Shown here piece by piece: positions 1-9,537 of a stretch of 64,000 bases of DNA. This stretch comes from Pseudomonadales bacterium. GTDB taxonomy: Bacteria > Pseudomonadota > Gammaproteobacteria > Pseudomonadales > UBA5518. Within the stretch, counting starts at the first letter, position 1, and each line of letters begins with the position of its first letter. The stretch covers positions 1 to 64,000 of the forward strand of contig JAJVIG010000022.1 of the NCBI GenBank assembly GCA_022072145.1, given 5' to 3'. Position numbers and translations under genes: made by a program. Below the pieces are notes generated by a model that saw only the letters and a list, made by a program, of their open reading frames with translations, ran no database searches and had not been told where the DNA came from.

Positions 1-457
1 CCGCGGCGCGCTGGGCGCCGCCGCGCAGTGCCTGGGGCTGACCCAGCGCATGATCGATCTCGCGGTCGCCTACACCCGCGACCGCAAGCAGTTCGGGCAG
101 GCGATCGGCAGCTTCCAGGCGGTGCAGCACCTGATGGCGAACGTCGCGGTCAAGCTCGAGTACGCGAAGGCGCCCGTGCATCGCGCTGCCCACGACGTGG
201 CGCACGACAGCGCGCGTGCAGCGGTCTCGGTGTCGCACGCCAAGATCGCCGCCAGCGAGGCCGCGCTGCTCGCCGCGCGCAACAGCATCCAGGTGCACGG
301 CGCGATGGGCTACACGTGGGAAGTCGACCTGCACATCTTCGCCAAGCGTGCGTGGACGCTCGACAACGCCTGGGGAGACCGCGCGCTGCACAAGCTGCGC
401 GTGGCGGACTTCGTGCTCGCCGACGACGCCGCGATCGGCGCCGGCGCCACATTCTGA
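1..457 (+). CDS. acyl-CoA dehydrogenase, C-terminal part (5' end outside window)
   Basis: Reading frame open to the window edge; C-terminal ACAD motifs 'AYTRDRKQFGQAIGSFQAVQHLMA' and 'QVHGAMGYTWEVDLHIFAKRA'. Confidence 0.9.
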   Translation, partial: RGALGAAAQCLGLTQRMIDLAVAYTRDRKQFGQAIGSFQAVQHLMANVAVKLEYAKAPVHRAAHDVAHDSARAAVSVSHAKIAASEAALLAARNSIQVHGAMGYTWEVDLHIFAKRAWTLDNAWGDRALHKLRVADFVLADDAAIGAGATF

Positions 458-472
458 ACGGAGGACTGCAGC

Positions 473-1639
473 ATGGCCGAAGCCTATATCGTCGATGCGC
501 TGCGCTCGCCCACGGGCAAGCGCAAGGGCTCGCTCGCCGCGGTGCACGGCGCCGACCTCGGCGCGCACGTGATCCGCGCGCTGGTCGGGCGCAACGCGAT
601 CCCCGCCGAGGACTACGACGACGTGATCTTCGGCTGCGTGGACACCATCGGTGCGCTCGCCGGCGACATCGCGCGCACCGCGTGGCTGGTCGCCGGCATG
701 CCGCTCGCGGTGCCGGGAACCACGATCGACCGCCAGTGCGGCAGTTCGCAGCAGGCGGTGCATTTCGCGGCGCAGGCCGTGATGAGCGGCACCCAGGACG
801 TGGTGCTGGCCGGCGGCGTGCAGACGATGAGCAGCATCCCGATTTCCTCGGCGATGCTGGCCGGGCAGCCGCTCGGCTTCACGACACCCTTCGCCGAGAG
901 CGTCGGCTGGCGCGCGCGTTTCGGTGACGCGCCGGTCGACCAGTTCTATGCCGCGCAGCGCATCGCCGATCACTGGCAGATCAGCCGCGAGGCGATGGAG
1001 GTGTTCTCCAAGGAGAGCCATGATCGTGCGCTGAAGGCGATCGCCGAAGGGCGCTTCGATCGCGAGGTGGTGCCGTACACGCTGCCGGACGGCTCGGTGT
1101 TCCGCATGGACGAGACCGCACGCCAGAGCACGCTCGAGAAGATGGCGACGCTGGCGCCGGTGAACCCGGCGTATCCGGGCATCACGGCTGCGGTATCGAG
1201 CTCCACCTGCGACGCGGCGGCCGCGCTGCTGGTGGTCTCGGAGGCGGCGCTCAAGCGCTACGGACTGACGCCGCGTGCGCGCATCCACCACCTCAGCGTG
1301 CGCGCCGACGATCCGATATGGCACCTGACCGCGCCGATCCCGGCGACCGCCCACGCGCTGAAGCGCTGCGGCATGAAGCTCGAGGACATCGACCGGGTCG
1401 AGATCAACGAGGCCTTCGCGTCGGTGGTCATGGCGTGGTTGAAGGAAACCCGCTACCCGCACGAACGCACCAACGTCAACGGCGGCGCGATCGCGCTCGG
1501 GCATCCGCTGGGTGCGAGCGGCGCGAAACTGATGACCACGCTGCTGCACGAACTCGAGCGCAGCGGCGGCCGCTACGGGCTGCAGACCATGTGCGAGGGC
1601 GGTGGCCAGGCGAACGTGACGATCATCGAGCGCCTGTAG
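473..1639 (+). CDS. acetyl-CoA acetyltransferase (thiolase family)
   Basis: 388 aa; 'DRQCGSSQQAVHFAAQAVMSG' active-site Cys region, 'NVNGGAIALGHPLGASGAK', 'CEGGGQANVTIIERL'. Confidence 0.95.
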   Translation: MAEAYIVDALRSPTGKRKGSLAAVHGADLGAHVIRALVGRNAIPAEDYDDVIFGCVDTIGALAGDIARTAWLVAGMPLAVPGTTIDRQCGSSQQAVHFAAQAVMSGTQDVVLAGGVQTMSSIPISSAMLAGQPLGFTTPFAESVGWRARFGDAPVDQFYAAQRIADHWQISREAMEVFSKESHDRALKAIAEGRFDREVVPYTLPDGSVFRMDETARQSTLEKMATLAPVNPAYPGITAAVSSSTCDAAAALLVVSEAALKRYGLTPRARIHHLSVRADDPIWHLTAPIPATAHALKRCGMKLEDIDRVEINEAFASVVMAWLKETRYPHERTNVNGGAIALGHPLGASGAKLMTTLLHELERSGGRYGLQTMCEGGGQANVTIIERL

Positions 1640-1726
1640 GCCGGCATTGATGCCGACAGCAGAGCACACGCAGGTCGGCAATCATGCCGACACAGATACG
1701 AACCGGACCGAACAGGAGATCGAGAC

Positions 1727-2608
1727 ATGGCAGGAATCTGTGACGGACGCGTAGTGATCATCACCGGTGCCGGCGGCGGGCTGGGGCGCGAGTACGCGCT
1801 GCTGTTCGCGAAGCAGGGTGCATCCGTGGTCATCAACGACATCAACCCGCAGGCGGCCGGGCGCACGGTGGGCGAGATCACCGCCGCCGGCGGCAAGGCC
1901 ATCGCGAACAGCAACGACATCACGAACTACGAGCAGTCGGCGCTGATCGTCAAGGCCGCGCTCGAAGCCTTCGGCGACCTGCACGTGGTGGTGAACAATG
2001 CGGGCATCTGCCGCGACCGCATGTTCGTCAGCCTCAGCGAGCAGGACTGGGACGAAGTGATGCGCGTGCACCTGAAGGGGCACTTCTGCATCAGCAGCCA
2101 CGCCTGCAACTACTGGCGCCAGCAGGCGAAGGACGGCAAGCCGGTCAGCGGCCGCATCATCAACACCAGTTCCGGCGCCGGACTGCAGGGCGCGGTCGGG
2201 CAGTCGAATTATTCGGCCGCCAAGGGCGGCATCGCCTCGCTGACACTGGTGCAGGCGGCGGAACTGCGCCGCTACAACATCACCGCGAACGCGCTCGCGC
2301 CGTCGGCGCGCACCGGCATGACCGAGAACGTGTTCGCCGAGATGATGAAGAAGCCCACCGACGGCAGCTTCGACCGCTACGACGCCGCGAACGTGGCGCC
2401 GCTGGTGGTGTGGCTGGGCAGCGAGGCCTCGGGCCACGTCACCGGCCGCGTGTTCGAGGTCGAGGGCGGTCGCATCGGGATCTGCGACGGCTGGCGCAGC
2501 ACGGCGGGCGTGGACAAGCAGGCGCGCTGGGAACCGGCCGAGATTACCGCCGCGATGGGCGAACTGCTCGCGCAGGAAGTGCCGGCGCAGAAAGTTTTCG
2601 GCACCTGA
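1727..2608 (+). CDS. SDR family oxidoreductase (HSD17B4/multifunctional beta-oxidation-like)
   Basis: 293 aa; 'VVIITGAGGGLGREYALLFAKQGASVVIND', 'NNAGI', YSAAK motif. Confidence 0.93.
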   Translation: MAGICDGRVVIITGAGGGLGREYALLFAKQGASVVINDINPQAAGRTVGEITAAGGKAIANSNDITNYEQSALIVKAALEAFGDLHVVVNNAGICRDRMFVSLSEQDWDEVMRVHLKGHFCISSHACNYWRQQAKDGKPVSGRIINTSSGAGLQGAVGQSNYSAAKGGIASLTLVQAAELRRYNITANALAPSARTGMTENVFAEMMKKPTDGSFDRYDAANVAPLVVWLGSEASGHVTGRVFEVEGGRIGICDGWRSTAGVDKQARWEPAEITAAMGELLAQEVPAQKVFGT

Positions 2609-2620
2609 GCGAACCCGCAG

Positions 2621-2760
2621 GTTCGGCCCGTGGCCGAACAGTTCATGTCCGTGTAGGTTCGGCCTGTGGCCGAACAGTTCATGTCCGTGTAGGTTCGGCC
2701 TGTGGCCGAACAGTTCATGTCCGTGTAGGTTCGGCCTGTGGCCGAACAGTTCATGTCCGG
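2621..2760. repeat. 36-bp tandem repeat, ~4 copies, each with a hairpin GTTCGGCC-TGT-GGCCGAAC
   Basis: Units at 2621-2656, 2657-2692, 2693-2728 and 2729-~2759; unit GTTCGGCCTGTGGCCGAACAGTTCATGTCCGTGTAG. Followed by hairpins GTCCGGGC-ACA-GCCCGGAC (~2756-2774) and CCGGCCGCCCGGCGGCCGG. Confidence 0.95.
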
Positions 2761-2841
2761 GCACAGCCCGGACCTACGCGAACATGTCCGGCCGCCCGGC
2801 GGCCGGATCGAATTCGATAGCGCTGACACACGAGGGCTGCG

Positions 2842-4002
2842 ATGGAATTCGCCTTCACCGAAGAGCAGCAGATGATCCGCGAGACCGCGGAGCAGTTCCT
2901 GGCGGACCACTGCGATTCCGCGGCCGTGCGTCGCGCGATGGCCACCGAGGCCGGTTTCGAACCGGAACTGTGGCACCGGATCGCCGGCGAGATGTGCTGG
3001 ACCGCGATCCACGTGCCGGAAGCGTACGGCGGGCTCGGGCTGGGCTACGTCGAGGTGGTCGCGCTGATGGAGCAGATGGGGCGCCGGCTGCTGTGCGCGC
3101 CGTATTTTTCCTCGATCTGCCTCGGCGCGAACGCGTTGCTGCTCGCCGCCGGCGAGGCGCAGAAGGAACGCTGGCTGCCGGCGATCGCCGACGGCTCGTG
3201 CCGCGCGACGCTCGCCTGGTGTGACGCTTCCGGGCGCTGGGACGCCACCGGTGTCTCCGCCACCTTCGTCCGCGACGGCGAGGACTACGTGCTGGACGGC
3301 GACTACCGCTACGTCGTCGACGGGCACACGGCCGGGTTGCTGATCGTTGCGGCGCGCACCCCGGGCAGCGCGGGTACGGCCGGCATCGGCCTGTTCGCCT
3401 TGCCTGCCGATACTGCCGGCGTCACGCGTGCCTGGCTGCCCACGATGGACCAGACGCGCAAGCTCGCCTCGCTCCGCCTCGAACAGGTGCGGGTGCCGGC
3501 CGCGGCGCTGCTCGACGCTGCCGCCACGGATGCCGGCGCGGCGCTCGCGAACATACTGGCGCTGGCGACCGTTGCGCTGGCGGCCGAGCAGGCCGGCGGC
3601 GCGCAGCAGATCCTCGACATCGCGGTCGCCTACACCAGGGAGCGCCAGCAGTTCGGCCGTACGATCGCGAGCTTCCAGGCGGTCAAGCACAAGGCGGCCG
3701 ACATGATGCTGAAGGCCGAGGCCGCGCGTTCCGCGGTCTACTACGCCGGTTGCGTGGCTACCGAGGCACTGGCCGGCGGCGTTGCCGACGCGGAACTCGC
3801 GGCGGCGGCGAGCCTCGCGAAGGCCTATTGCAGCGAGACGTACTTCTTCAATGCCGGCACTGCGCTGCAACTGCACGGCGGGGTGGGGTTCACGTGGGAG
3901 TACGACGTGCACCTGTACTTCAAGCGCGCGCGCGCCAGCGAGAGCTTCCTCGGTGACGCCGCCGAACACCGGGAGCGCATTGCAGCGGGGTTGGGTCTAT
4001 GA
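2842..4002 (+). CDS. acyl-CoA dehydrogenase family protein
   Basis: 386 aa; 'MEFAFTEEQQMIRETAEQFL', 'AVAYTRERQQFGRTIASFQAVKH', 'LHGGVGFTWEYDVHLYFKRA'. Confidence 0.94.
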   Translation: MEFAFTEEQQMIRETAEQFLADHCDSAAVRRAMATEAGFEPELWHRIAGEMCWTAIHVPEAYGGLGLGYVEVVALMEQMGRRLLCAPYFSSICLGANALLLAAGEAQKERWLPAIADGSCRATLAWCDASGRWDATGVSATFVRDGEDYVLDGDYRYVVDGHTAGLLIVAARTPGSAGTAGIGLFALPADTAGVTRAWLPTMDQTRKLASLRLEQVRVPAAALLDAAATDAGAALANILALATVALAAEQAGGAQQILDIAVAYTRERQQFGRTIASFQAVKHKAADMMLKAEAARSAVYYAGCVATEALAGGVADAELAAAASLAKAYCSETYFFNAGTALQLHGGVGFTWEYDVHLYFKRARASESFLGDAAEHRERIAAGLGL

Positions 4003-5189
4003 GACTGAGTTTCAGCGAGGACGACGAGCGTTTCCGCCGCGAGGTCGCCGACTGGCTGCGCGCGAACCTGTGCGGCGAATTCGAACAGATCCGCTTCCGC
4101 GGCGGGCCCGGCGACGAACACATGTTTTCCGGGGAGCGCAAGCGCTGGGAACAGCGCATGGCCGAAGGCGGCTGGACCTGCATCGGCTGGCCGCGCGAGT
4201 ACGGCGGCCGCGGCGCCTCGATCGAGCAGCAGGTGATCTTCCACGAGGAATACGCGCGTGCCGGCGGTCCGGGTCGCGTGGGACATATCGGCGAGGGACT
4301 CGCGGGCCCGACGATCATCGCCTTCGGCACCGAGGAACAGAAGGCGCGCCTGCTGCCGGGAATCCGCAACGGCACCGAACTGTGGTGCCAGGGCTACTCC
4401 GAGCCCGGCGCGGGATCGGACCTCGCGAACGTGAAGACGCGTGCGCGCCTCGAGAACGGGCGCTGGCTGCTGAACGGACAGAAGGTCTGGACCTCGCTGG
4501 CGCACGAGTCGCAGTGGTGCTTCGTGATCGCGCGCACCGACCCGGAGTCGGTGGCGCATGCCGGGCTGGGCTTCTTCCTGGTCCGCATGGACCAGCCCGG
4601 CGTGACCGTGCGTCCCATCGAGCAGATCACCGGCACCTCGGAATTCAACGAGGTGTTCTTCGACGACGCCGTCTGCGATGCCGGCGACATGCTCGGCAAG
4701 CCCGGCGACGGCTGGAAGATCGGCATGGCGCTGCTCGGTTTCGAGCGCGGCGTTTCCACGCTGGGCCAGCAAATGCTGTTCCAGAACGAGCTCGACGAGG
4801 TGATCCGCATCGCGCAGGCGAACGGGCGCGGCAAGGATCCGGTGATCCGCCAGCGCATCGCCGATGCATGGATCGGCCTGCGCATCATGCGCTACAACGC
4901 GATGCGCATGCTCTCGGGACAGCAGGACGGTTCGCTGTCGCGCGAGGCGACCGCCTACAAGCTGTACTGGGCGGTGTGGCACCGCAACCTCGGCAAGCTG
5001 GCGATGGACGTGCTTGGTCCGGAGGCGGAAGTGATCGCGGAAGCGCCGTACGAACTGACGCGGCTGCAGTCGCTGTTCCTGTTCACGCGCTCGGACACGA
5101 TCTACGGCGGCACCAACCAGATCCAGCGGAACATCATCGCCGAGCGCGCGCTCGGGATGCCCAAGGAACCGCGCCCGGCGCGCGCGTAG
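3999..5189 (+). CDS. acyl-CoA dehydrogenase family protein
   Basis: 396 aa; ATGA overlap with upstream gene; 'WCQGYSEPGAGSDLANVKTRA', 'GGTNQIQRNIIAERALGMPKEPR'. Confidence 0.95.
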   Translation: MRLSFSEDDERFRREVADWLRANLCGEFEQIRFRGGPGDEHMFSGERKRWEQRMAEGGWTCIGWPREYGGRGASIEQQVIFHEEYARAGGPGRVGHIGEGLAGPTIIAFGTEEQKARLLPGIRNGTELWCQGYSEPGAGSDLANVKTRARLENGRWLLNGQKVWTSLAHESQWCFVIARTDPESVAHAGLGFFLVRMDQPGVTVRPIEQITGTSEFNEVFFDDAVCDAGDMLGKPGDGWKIGMALLGFERGVSTLGQQMLFQNELDEVIRIAQANGRGKDPVIRQRIADAWIGLRIMRYNAMRMLSGQQDGSLSREATAYKLYWAVWHRNLGKLAMDVLGPEAEVIAEAPYELTRLQSLFLFTRSDTIYGGTNQIQRNIIAERALGMPKEPRPARA

Positions 5190-5274
5190 GCCCCCGGGTC
5201 GGGGCGGGTCCGCTGCCCGCGTCTCCCCGGAGCGCACTCACAAGACATCACTTGAAACGAACGGAGAATCCACG

Positions 5275-6060
5275 ATGACCCTGTCCCCGCGCTACGTCGA
5301 AGGCCACAACCTGCTGGCCGGCAAATCCGTACTGATCACCGCCGCGGCCGGTGCCGGCATCGGTTTCGCGGCAGCGAAGAAGTGCGTCGAGGAAGACTGC
5401 CGCGCGATCTTCGTCAGCGACATCCACGAGGGACGCACCGCACAGGCGGTCGAGGCGCTGAAGGCGCTCGGCGGCACGCAGCAGGTGTTCGGGCTGGTGG
5501 CCAACGTCACCGACGAGCAGCAGGTGCAGGCACTGGTGAACGCGGCCGAGGAGAAGCTCGGCGGTGTGGACGTGCTGATCAACAACGCCGGGCTCGGCGG
5601 CACCAGGGCGCTGGTGGAGATGAGCGACGAGGAGTGGCACCGCGTGCTCGACATCACGCTGACCGGCACCATGCGCATGACGCGCGCGATGCTGCGCATC
5701 ATGCAGGGCCGCAAGGCCGGCGTGATCGTGAACAACGCCTCGGTGCTCGGCTGGCGCGCGCAGCCCGACCAGTGCCACTACGCGGCCGCCAAGGCCGGCG
5801 TGATGGCGCTGACGCGGTGTGCGGCGATGGAGGCCGCGCCCTACGGCATCCGCATCAATGCGGTGTCGCCGTCGCTGGCGCTGCACGACTTCCTGAAGAA
5901 GACCACGCCGGTGGACCTGCTGCGCGAACTCGAGCAGAAGGAGGCCTTCGGCCGCGGCGCCGAAGTGTGGGAAGTCGCGAACGTGATGGTGTTCCTCGCC
6001 AGCGACTACGCGAGCTACATGACCGGCGAGATCGTGGCGGTCAGCAGCCAGCACGCGTGA
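5275..6060 (+). CDS. SDR family oxidoreductase
   Basis: 261 aa; 'VLITAAAGAGIGFAAAKKC', 'DVLINNAGLGG', 'CHYAAAKAGVMALTR'. Confidence 0.93.
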   Translation: MTLSPRYVEGHNLLAGKSVLITAAAGAGIGFAAAKKCVEEDCRAIFVSDIHEGRTAQAVEALKALGGTQQVFGLVANVTDEQQVQALVNAAEEKLGGVDVLINNAGLGGTRALVEMSDEEWHRVLDITLTGTMRMTRAMLRIMQGRKAGVIVNNASVLGWRAQPDQCHYAAAKAGVMALTRCAAMEAAPYGIRINAVSPSLALHDFLKKTTPVDLLRELEQKEAFGRGAEVWEVANVMVFLASDYASYMTGEIVAVSSQHA

Positions 6061-6083
6061 GCCGACGCGGGCTTGCCTGAGCA

Positions 6084-6102
6084 GCTGTCGGGATTGTTTA
6101 CA
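6084..6102 (+). promoter_or_regulatory. putative activator site GCTGTCGG-N4-GTTTACA upstream of PEP-CTERM gene
   Basis: Same spaced motif found at 9538-9556 upstream of the other PEP-CTERM gene. Confidence 0.45.
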
Positions 6103-6189
6103 TGACACTAAGACCGGATGCTTCGACGGGGCTTGGCGGGTACGTTAAACCCTTTTATTTTCAGATTCTTGCGTCCGGCACACGATTGG

Positions 6190-6205
6190 TGGCGCGGAGA
6201 TTGCT
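6190..6205 (+). promoter_or_regulatory. putative sigma54 promoter (-24/-12)
   Basis: TGGCGCG-GAGA-TTGCT, one mismatch to TGGCACG-N4-TTGCT; upstream of PEP-CTERM CDS at 6340. Confidence 0.6.
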
Positions 6206-6339
6206 TAGCACGGCTCTGCGTGCGTTGGCCGATACAGGGTCAAACCTACGAGTCCAGTTCCGGAGAGACGCTTGTGGATCACCGGATGCGTTTTGCGAGC
6301 ACGCGTCGACCCGAAATCCAGCCAAGGAGAAGACCACCC

Positions 6340-6990
6340 ATGAAAGCAGTTTCTATCCTTTCAACTTCAGTAGTGGCAGCGTTGTTGCTGGCCGGCACCG
6401 CAGAGGCGGCAACGCTGTCGGGAACCGGGACACCGGATTCGAATGCGGCTCTGGCCGGAGGTACGGTGATCGATTTCGAGTCGACCGCCAGCGGCGATTA
6501 CGGCAGCCTGACCATCGGCAACGTAACCTTCAAGGGCATCGACGATACCCTGCGGGTGACCTCGGATTACGCGGGCAGCTACAACACTCGAGGGCGTCTC
6601 TATCTGGAGAACGGCCCCTATGACAGCAGCATGGCGTATTCGATGCGGTTCGATTTCGCCACGGCAGTGAGCGCGTTCGGCTTCAACTGGGGTGCTGCCG
6701 ACAACATCTGGCTGCTGTCGGCTTACGATGCAACGGACAGCCTGTTGGGCAGTTATTCGTTGACTGCGACAGGCCCGAGCAACGCAGGCGAGTACTTCGG
6801 TCTGGCCTTCGGCGGTATCGCGTACGCGACGCTCGTCAACCAGTCCGGTGATGCCGGTGACTACGTCATGATCGACAACTTCACCTATAACGGTGGCGGT
6901 GACGTCGAAGTTCCGGAGCCCACCTCGCTCGCGCTGTTCGGATTGGGGTTGGCCGGTCTGGTCGCCTCGCGCAGGAAGCGCTCTGCCTGA
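6340..6990 (+). CDS. PEP-CTERM sorting domain protein (secreted)
   Basis: Signal peptide 'MKAVSILSTSVVAALLLAGTAEAA'; C-terminus 'VPEPTSLALFGLGLAGLVASRRKRSA'; RBS-like aaggaga before the ATG at 6340 (start shorter than the ORF track). Confidence 0.92.
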   Translation: MKAVSILSTSVVAALLLAGTAEAATLSGTGTPDSNAALAGGTVIDFESTASGDYGSLTIGNVTFKGIDDTLRVTSDYAGSYNTRGRLYLENGPYDSSMAYSMRFDFATAVSAFGFNWGAADNIWLLSAYDATDSLLGSYSLTATGPSNAGEYFGLAFGGIAYATLVNQSGDAGDYVMIDNFTYNGGGDVEVPEPTSLALFGLGLAGLVASRRKRSA

Positions 6991-6998
6991 GGTTGGTC

Positions 6999-7025
6999 GC
7001 AGGGGCACCCCGGTGGTGCCCCTGC
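6999..7025 (+). terminator. strong intergenic hairpin (likely terminator)
   Basis: GCAGGGGCACC-CCGG-TGGTGCCCCTGC just after the PEP-CTERM stop. Confidence 0.75.
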
Positions 7026-7118
7026 CTTGCATCGCGTACGCTCGTGCGTCACTTCGTCACTTCGTCACGCGACACTGCTGATTTTTTCGACCCGGTGTTC
7101 TGATCGGAAAATGGAAAC

Positions 7119-8099
7119 GTGATGGAGCGGATCGGGTCCTCCGTGTTGCTCAACCTGCGCTTCGACATGCGCGCCCCGGCGTTCGGGACACCGGCCAGCC
7201 GGCTCTATCCCGAGGCGGTGCGCATCGCAGAGTTCTGTGATCGCCACGGTTTCCACACGATCAGCCTGTCGGAGCACCACGGCGCGGACGACGGCTACAA
7301 CCCGGCGCCGATGGTGCTGGCGAGCGCGATTGCCGCGCGCACCACAAGCGCACGCATCGTGCTCGGTGCGCTGATCCTGCCGCTGCACGACCCGGTGCGC
7401 GTGGCCGAGGACATCGCGGTGCTCGACAACCTGAGCGGCGGGCGCATCGTGCTGGTGGTCGCCGGCGGCTACGTCGCGTCCGAGTACCGGATGTTCGGTC
7501 GCGACATCGCCGAGCGGCCGCGGCTGGTCGAAGACGGCATCGCGCTGTTGCGCCGTGCGTGGACCGGCGAGCCCTTCGATCATGGCGGCCGCCCGGTCCG
7601 CGTGCTGCCGCGGCCGGTGCAGGAGCACCTGCCGATCCTGCTGGGCGGTTCGTCGCGCGCGGCGGCGCGCCGCGCCGGGCGCATCGCCGACGGCTTCGTG
7701 ACCCACCTCGACGATTTGTACCAGGTCTATGCCGGGGAAGCGCGCCGCCATGGGCGCAATCCACCGCCGAACGGACGCCCGGGTCCGAACTTCGTGCACG
7801 TCACGCACGACCCGGACCGCGCGTGGCGGCAACTGCTGCCGCACGCACTGCACGAGACCAACGCCTACGGCGCCTGGCAGGAAGACGCGGGCGTCACCGG
7901 CAGCTACCGCAGCCTGCCGACGGCGGAGGTCTTGCGCGCGAGCGGCGACTACGCGATCGTGACGCCCGAGGAATGCGTCGCGCTCGCGCGGCGCAACGGA
8001 CGGCTGGACCTGCATCCGCTGATGGGCGGCATGGATCCGGCGCTGGGCTGGGAAAGCCTCGAACTGCTCGCCGCGGAAGTGCTGCCGCGACTCGGCTGA
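7119..8099 (+). CDS. LLM class (F420/flavin-dependent luciferase-like) oxidoreductase
   Basis: 326 aa; 'HTISLSEHHGADDGYNPAPMVLASAIAARTT', 'ILLGGSSRAAARRAGRIADGF'. Confidence 0.9.
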   Translation: MMERIGSSVLLNLRFDMRAPAFGTPASRLYPEAVRIAEFCDRHGFHTISLSEHHGADDGYNPAPMVLASAIAARTTSARIVLGALILPLHDPVRVAEDIAVLDNLSGGRIVLVVAGGYVASEYRMFGRDIAERPRLVEDGIALLRRAWTGEPFDHGGRPVRVLPRPVQEHLPILLGGSSRAAARRAGRIADGFVTHLDDLYQVYAGEARRHGRNPPPNGRPGPNFVHVTHDPDRAWRQLLPHALHETNAYGAWQEDAGVTGSYRSLPTAEVLRASGDYAIVTPEECVALARRNGRLDLHPLMGGMDPALGWESLELLAAEVLPRLG

Positions 8100-8179
8100 G
8101 CGGTGCGTGCATCGAGGTGACGGTTCCCGCGCTGTCCTTACGGTCCGTATCATGATTGCCACGCTGCGGGAGAAACCCA

Positions 8180-9532
8180 ATGAACCGCGTGCCAGCCGAT
8201 CTCGAGGAACCCTGGGTCAGCGCCTTCGCGTGGATCGAGCGCGAACTCGGCGGGCGCATCGTGCGCGCCGAGCGCCAGCCGCGCTGGCGTCCGGCGTGGT
8301 TCATCGATCTGGAGCGCGATGGCGAGACGCTGCCCATCTACTTCCGCGGCGATCGCGGCGCCACCGACCACGGCATCTACACGCTCGAGCACGAGATGCG
8401 TGCGCTGCAGGTGCTGGAGAGGCAGGGCCTGCCGGTGCCGCACGTCTACGGTTTCTGCGAACAGCCGCGCGGCATCGTGATGGAGCGCGCACCGGGGCAC
8501 ACCAACCTCGCGAGTTGTGCGGACCCCGACGAGCGGCGCGCCGTGCTCGAGCACTACATGGAGCTGCTCGCGCGCATCCACGCGCTCGATACCGCCCCGT
8601 TCCTCGCCGTCGGGTTGCGCCCGCCGGTGGATGCCGAACAAGTCGCGCTCGGCGATTTCGCTTACTGGGAGCGCGCGTACCGCAAGACCAGGCGGCGTGC
8701 GGAGCCGCTGATCGAGTTCGTGATCCGCTGGGTGCACCGCAACGTGCCGCGCGAGCGCACGCAGGTGTGCTTCCTGGTCGGCGATTCCGGGCAGTTCCTG
8801 TTCGACGCCGGCCGTGTCACCACGATCCTCGACCTCGAACTGGCCTGCCTGGGGGATCCGGCCGGCGACCTCGGCGCGCTGCGCTCGCGCACGCTGAGCG
8901 AGCCGCTCGGTGATATCGCGGCTGCGCTGGCGCACTACGCGCAGGTGCGCGGCGAGCCGGTCGACGTCGCCGCGGTGGACTACCACACGGTGCGTTTCGG
9001 GATCTGCACGCCGATGACGGTCGCAGCGGTCGTCGCGGACCCGCCGCCGGGAACCGATTACGTGCAGTACCTCGCGTGGTACGTCGTGTATTCGCGGATG
9101 CCGCTCGAGGTGATCGCGCACCGCCAGGGCATCGCGCTCGATCCGGTCGCGGCGCCCGCGGAGCGGCCGTCGCGCCACGCGGCGGGCCATGCCGCGCTGC
9201 TGGCGCGGCTGGGCGCTCCGGCCGGCGCGAGCGCGGCCGCCGCCTACGAGGTCGACACCAGCTGGCGCATCGCCGAGTACCTGCGCCGCGCCGACCTGCT
9301 CGGGCCCGACTGCGAGGCCGCCGATCTGGACGAGGCCAGTGCGCTGCTCGGTTATCGACCCGCGGACTGGAGCGCGGCCGACGAGGCGCTCGAGCGCCTG
9401 GTCGCGAACGCGGGCCCCGAGCGCGACGCGGAACTCGTGCGCTTCTTCCACCGCCGCCTGCAGCGCCAGGAGGCGATCCTGCGGCCGGTGCTGCGCGAGC
9501 TCGCCGACGTCGAGGTGCAGCTGCTGGGCTGA
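8180..9532 (+). CDS. phosphotransferase family (aminoglycoside-phosphotransferase-like fold)
   Basis: ~450 aa from ATG 8180; 'EHEMRALQVLERQGLPVPHVYGFCE', 'CFLVGDSGQFLFDAGRVTTILDLELACLGDPAGDLGALR'. Confidence 0.85.
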   Translation: MNRVPADLEEPWVSAFAWIERELGGRIVRAERQPRWRPAWFIDLERDGETLPIYFRGDRGATDHGIYTLEHEMRALQVLERQGLPVPHVYGFCEQPRGIVMERAPGHTNLASCADPDERRAVLEHYMELLARIHALDTAPFLAVGLRPPVDAEQVALGDFAYWERAYRKTRRRAEPLIEFVIRWVHRNVPRERTQVCFLVGDSGQFLFDAGRVTTILDLELACLGDPAGDLGALRSRTLSEPLGDIAAALAHYAQVRGEPVDVAAVDYHTVRFGICTPMTVAAVVADPPPGTDYVQYLAWYVVYSRMPLEVIAHRQGIALDPVAAPAERPSRHAAGHAALLARLGAPAGASAAAAYEVDTSWRIAEYLRRADLLGPDCEAADLDEASALLGYRPADWSAADEALERLVANAGPERDAELVRFFHRRLQRQEAILRPVLRELADVEVQLLG

Positions 9533-9537
9533 ACCGC

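Noticed and set aside
2621-2760. Possible CRISPR array (regular 36-bp repeat)
   Set aside because: Units are directly head to tail with no unique spacers and no cas genes nearby.
2377-3969. 530-aa minus-strand ORF with 'TDMNCSATGRTY' repeats, and the 1682-2764 ORF with 'HGHELFGHRPNL' repeats
   Set aside because: Peptide repeats are translations of the intergenic 36-bp DNA repeat; flanking parts are antisense to real genes.
7045-7075. Short tandem TCACTTCG repeats near 7050
   Set aside because: Only about two to three 8-bp units; too short to assign function.
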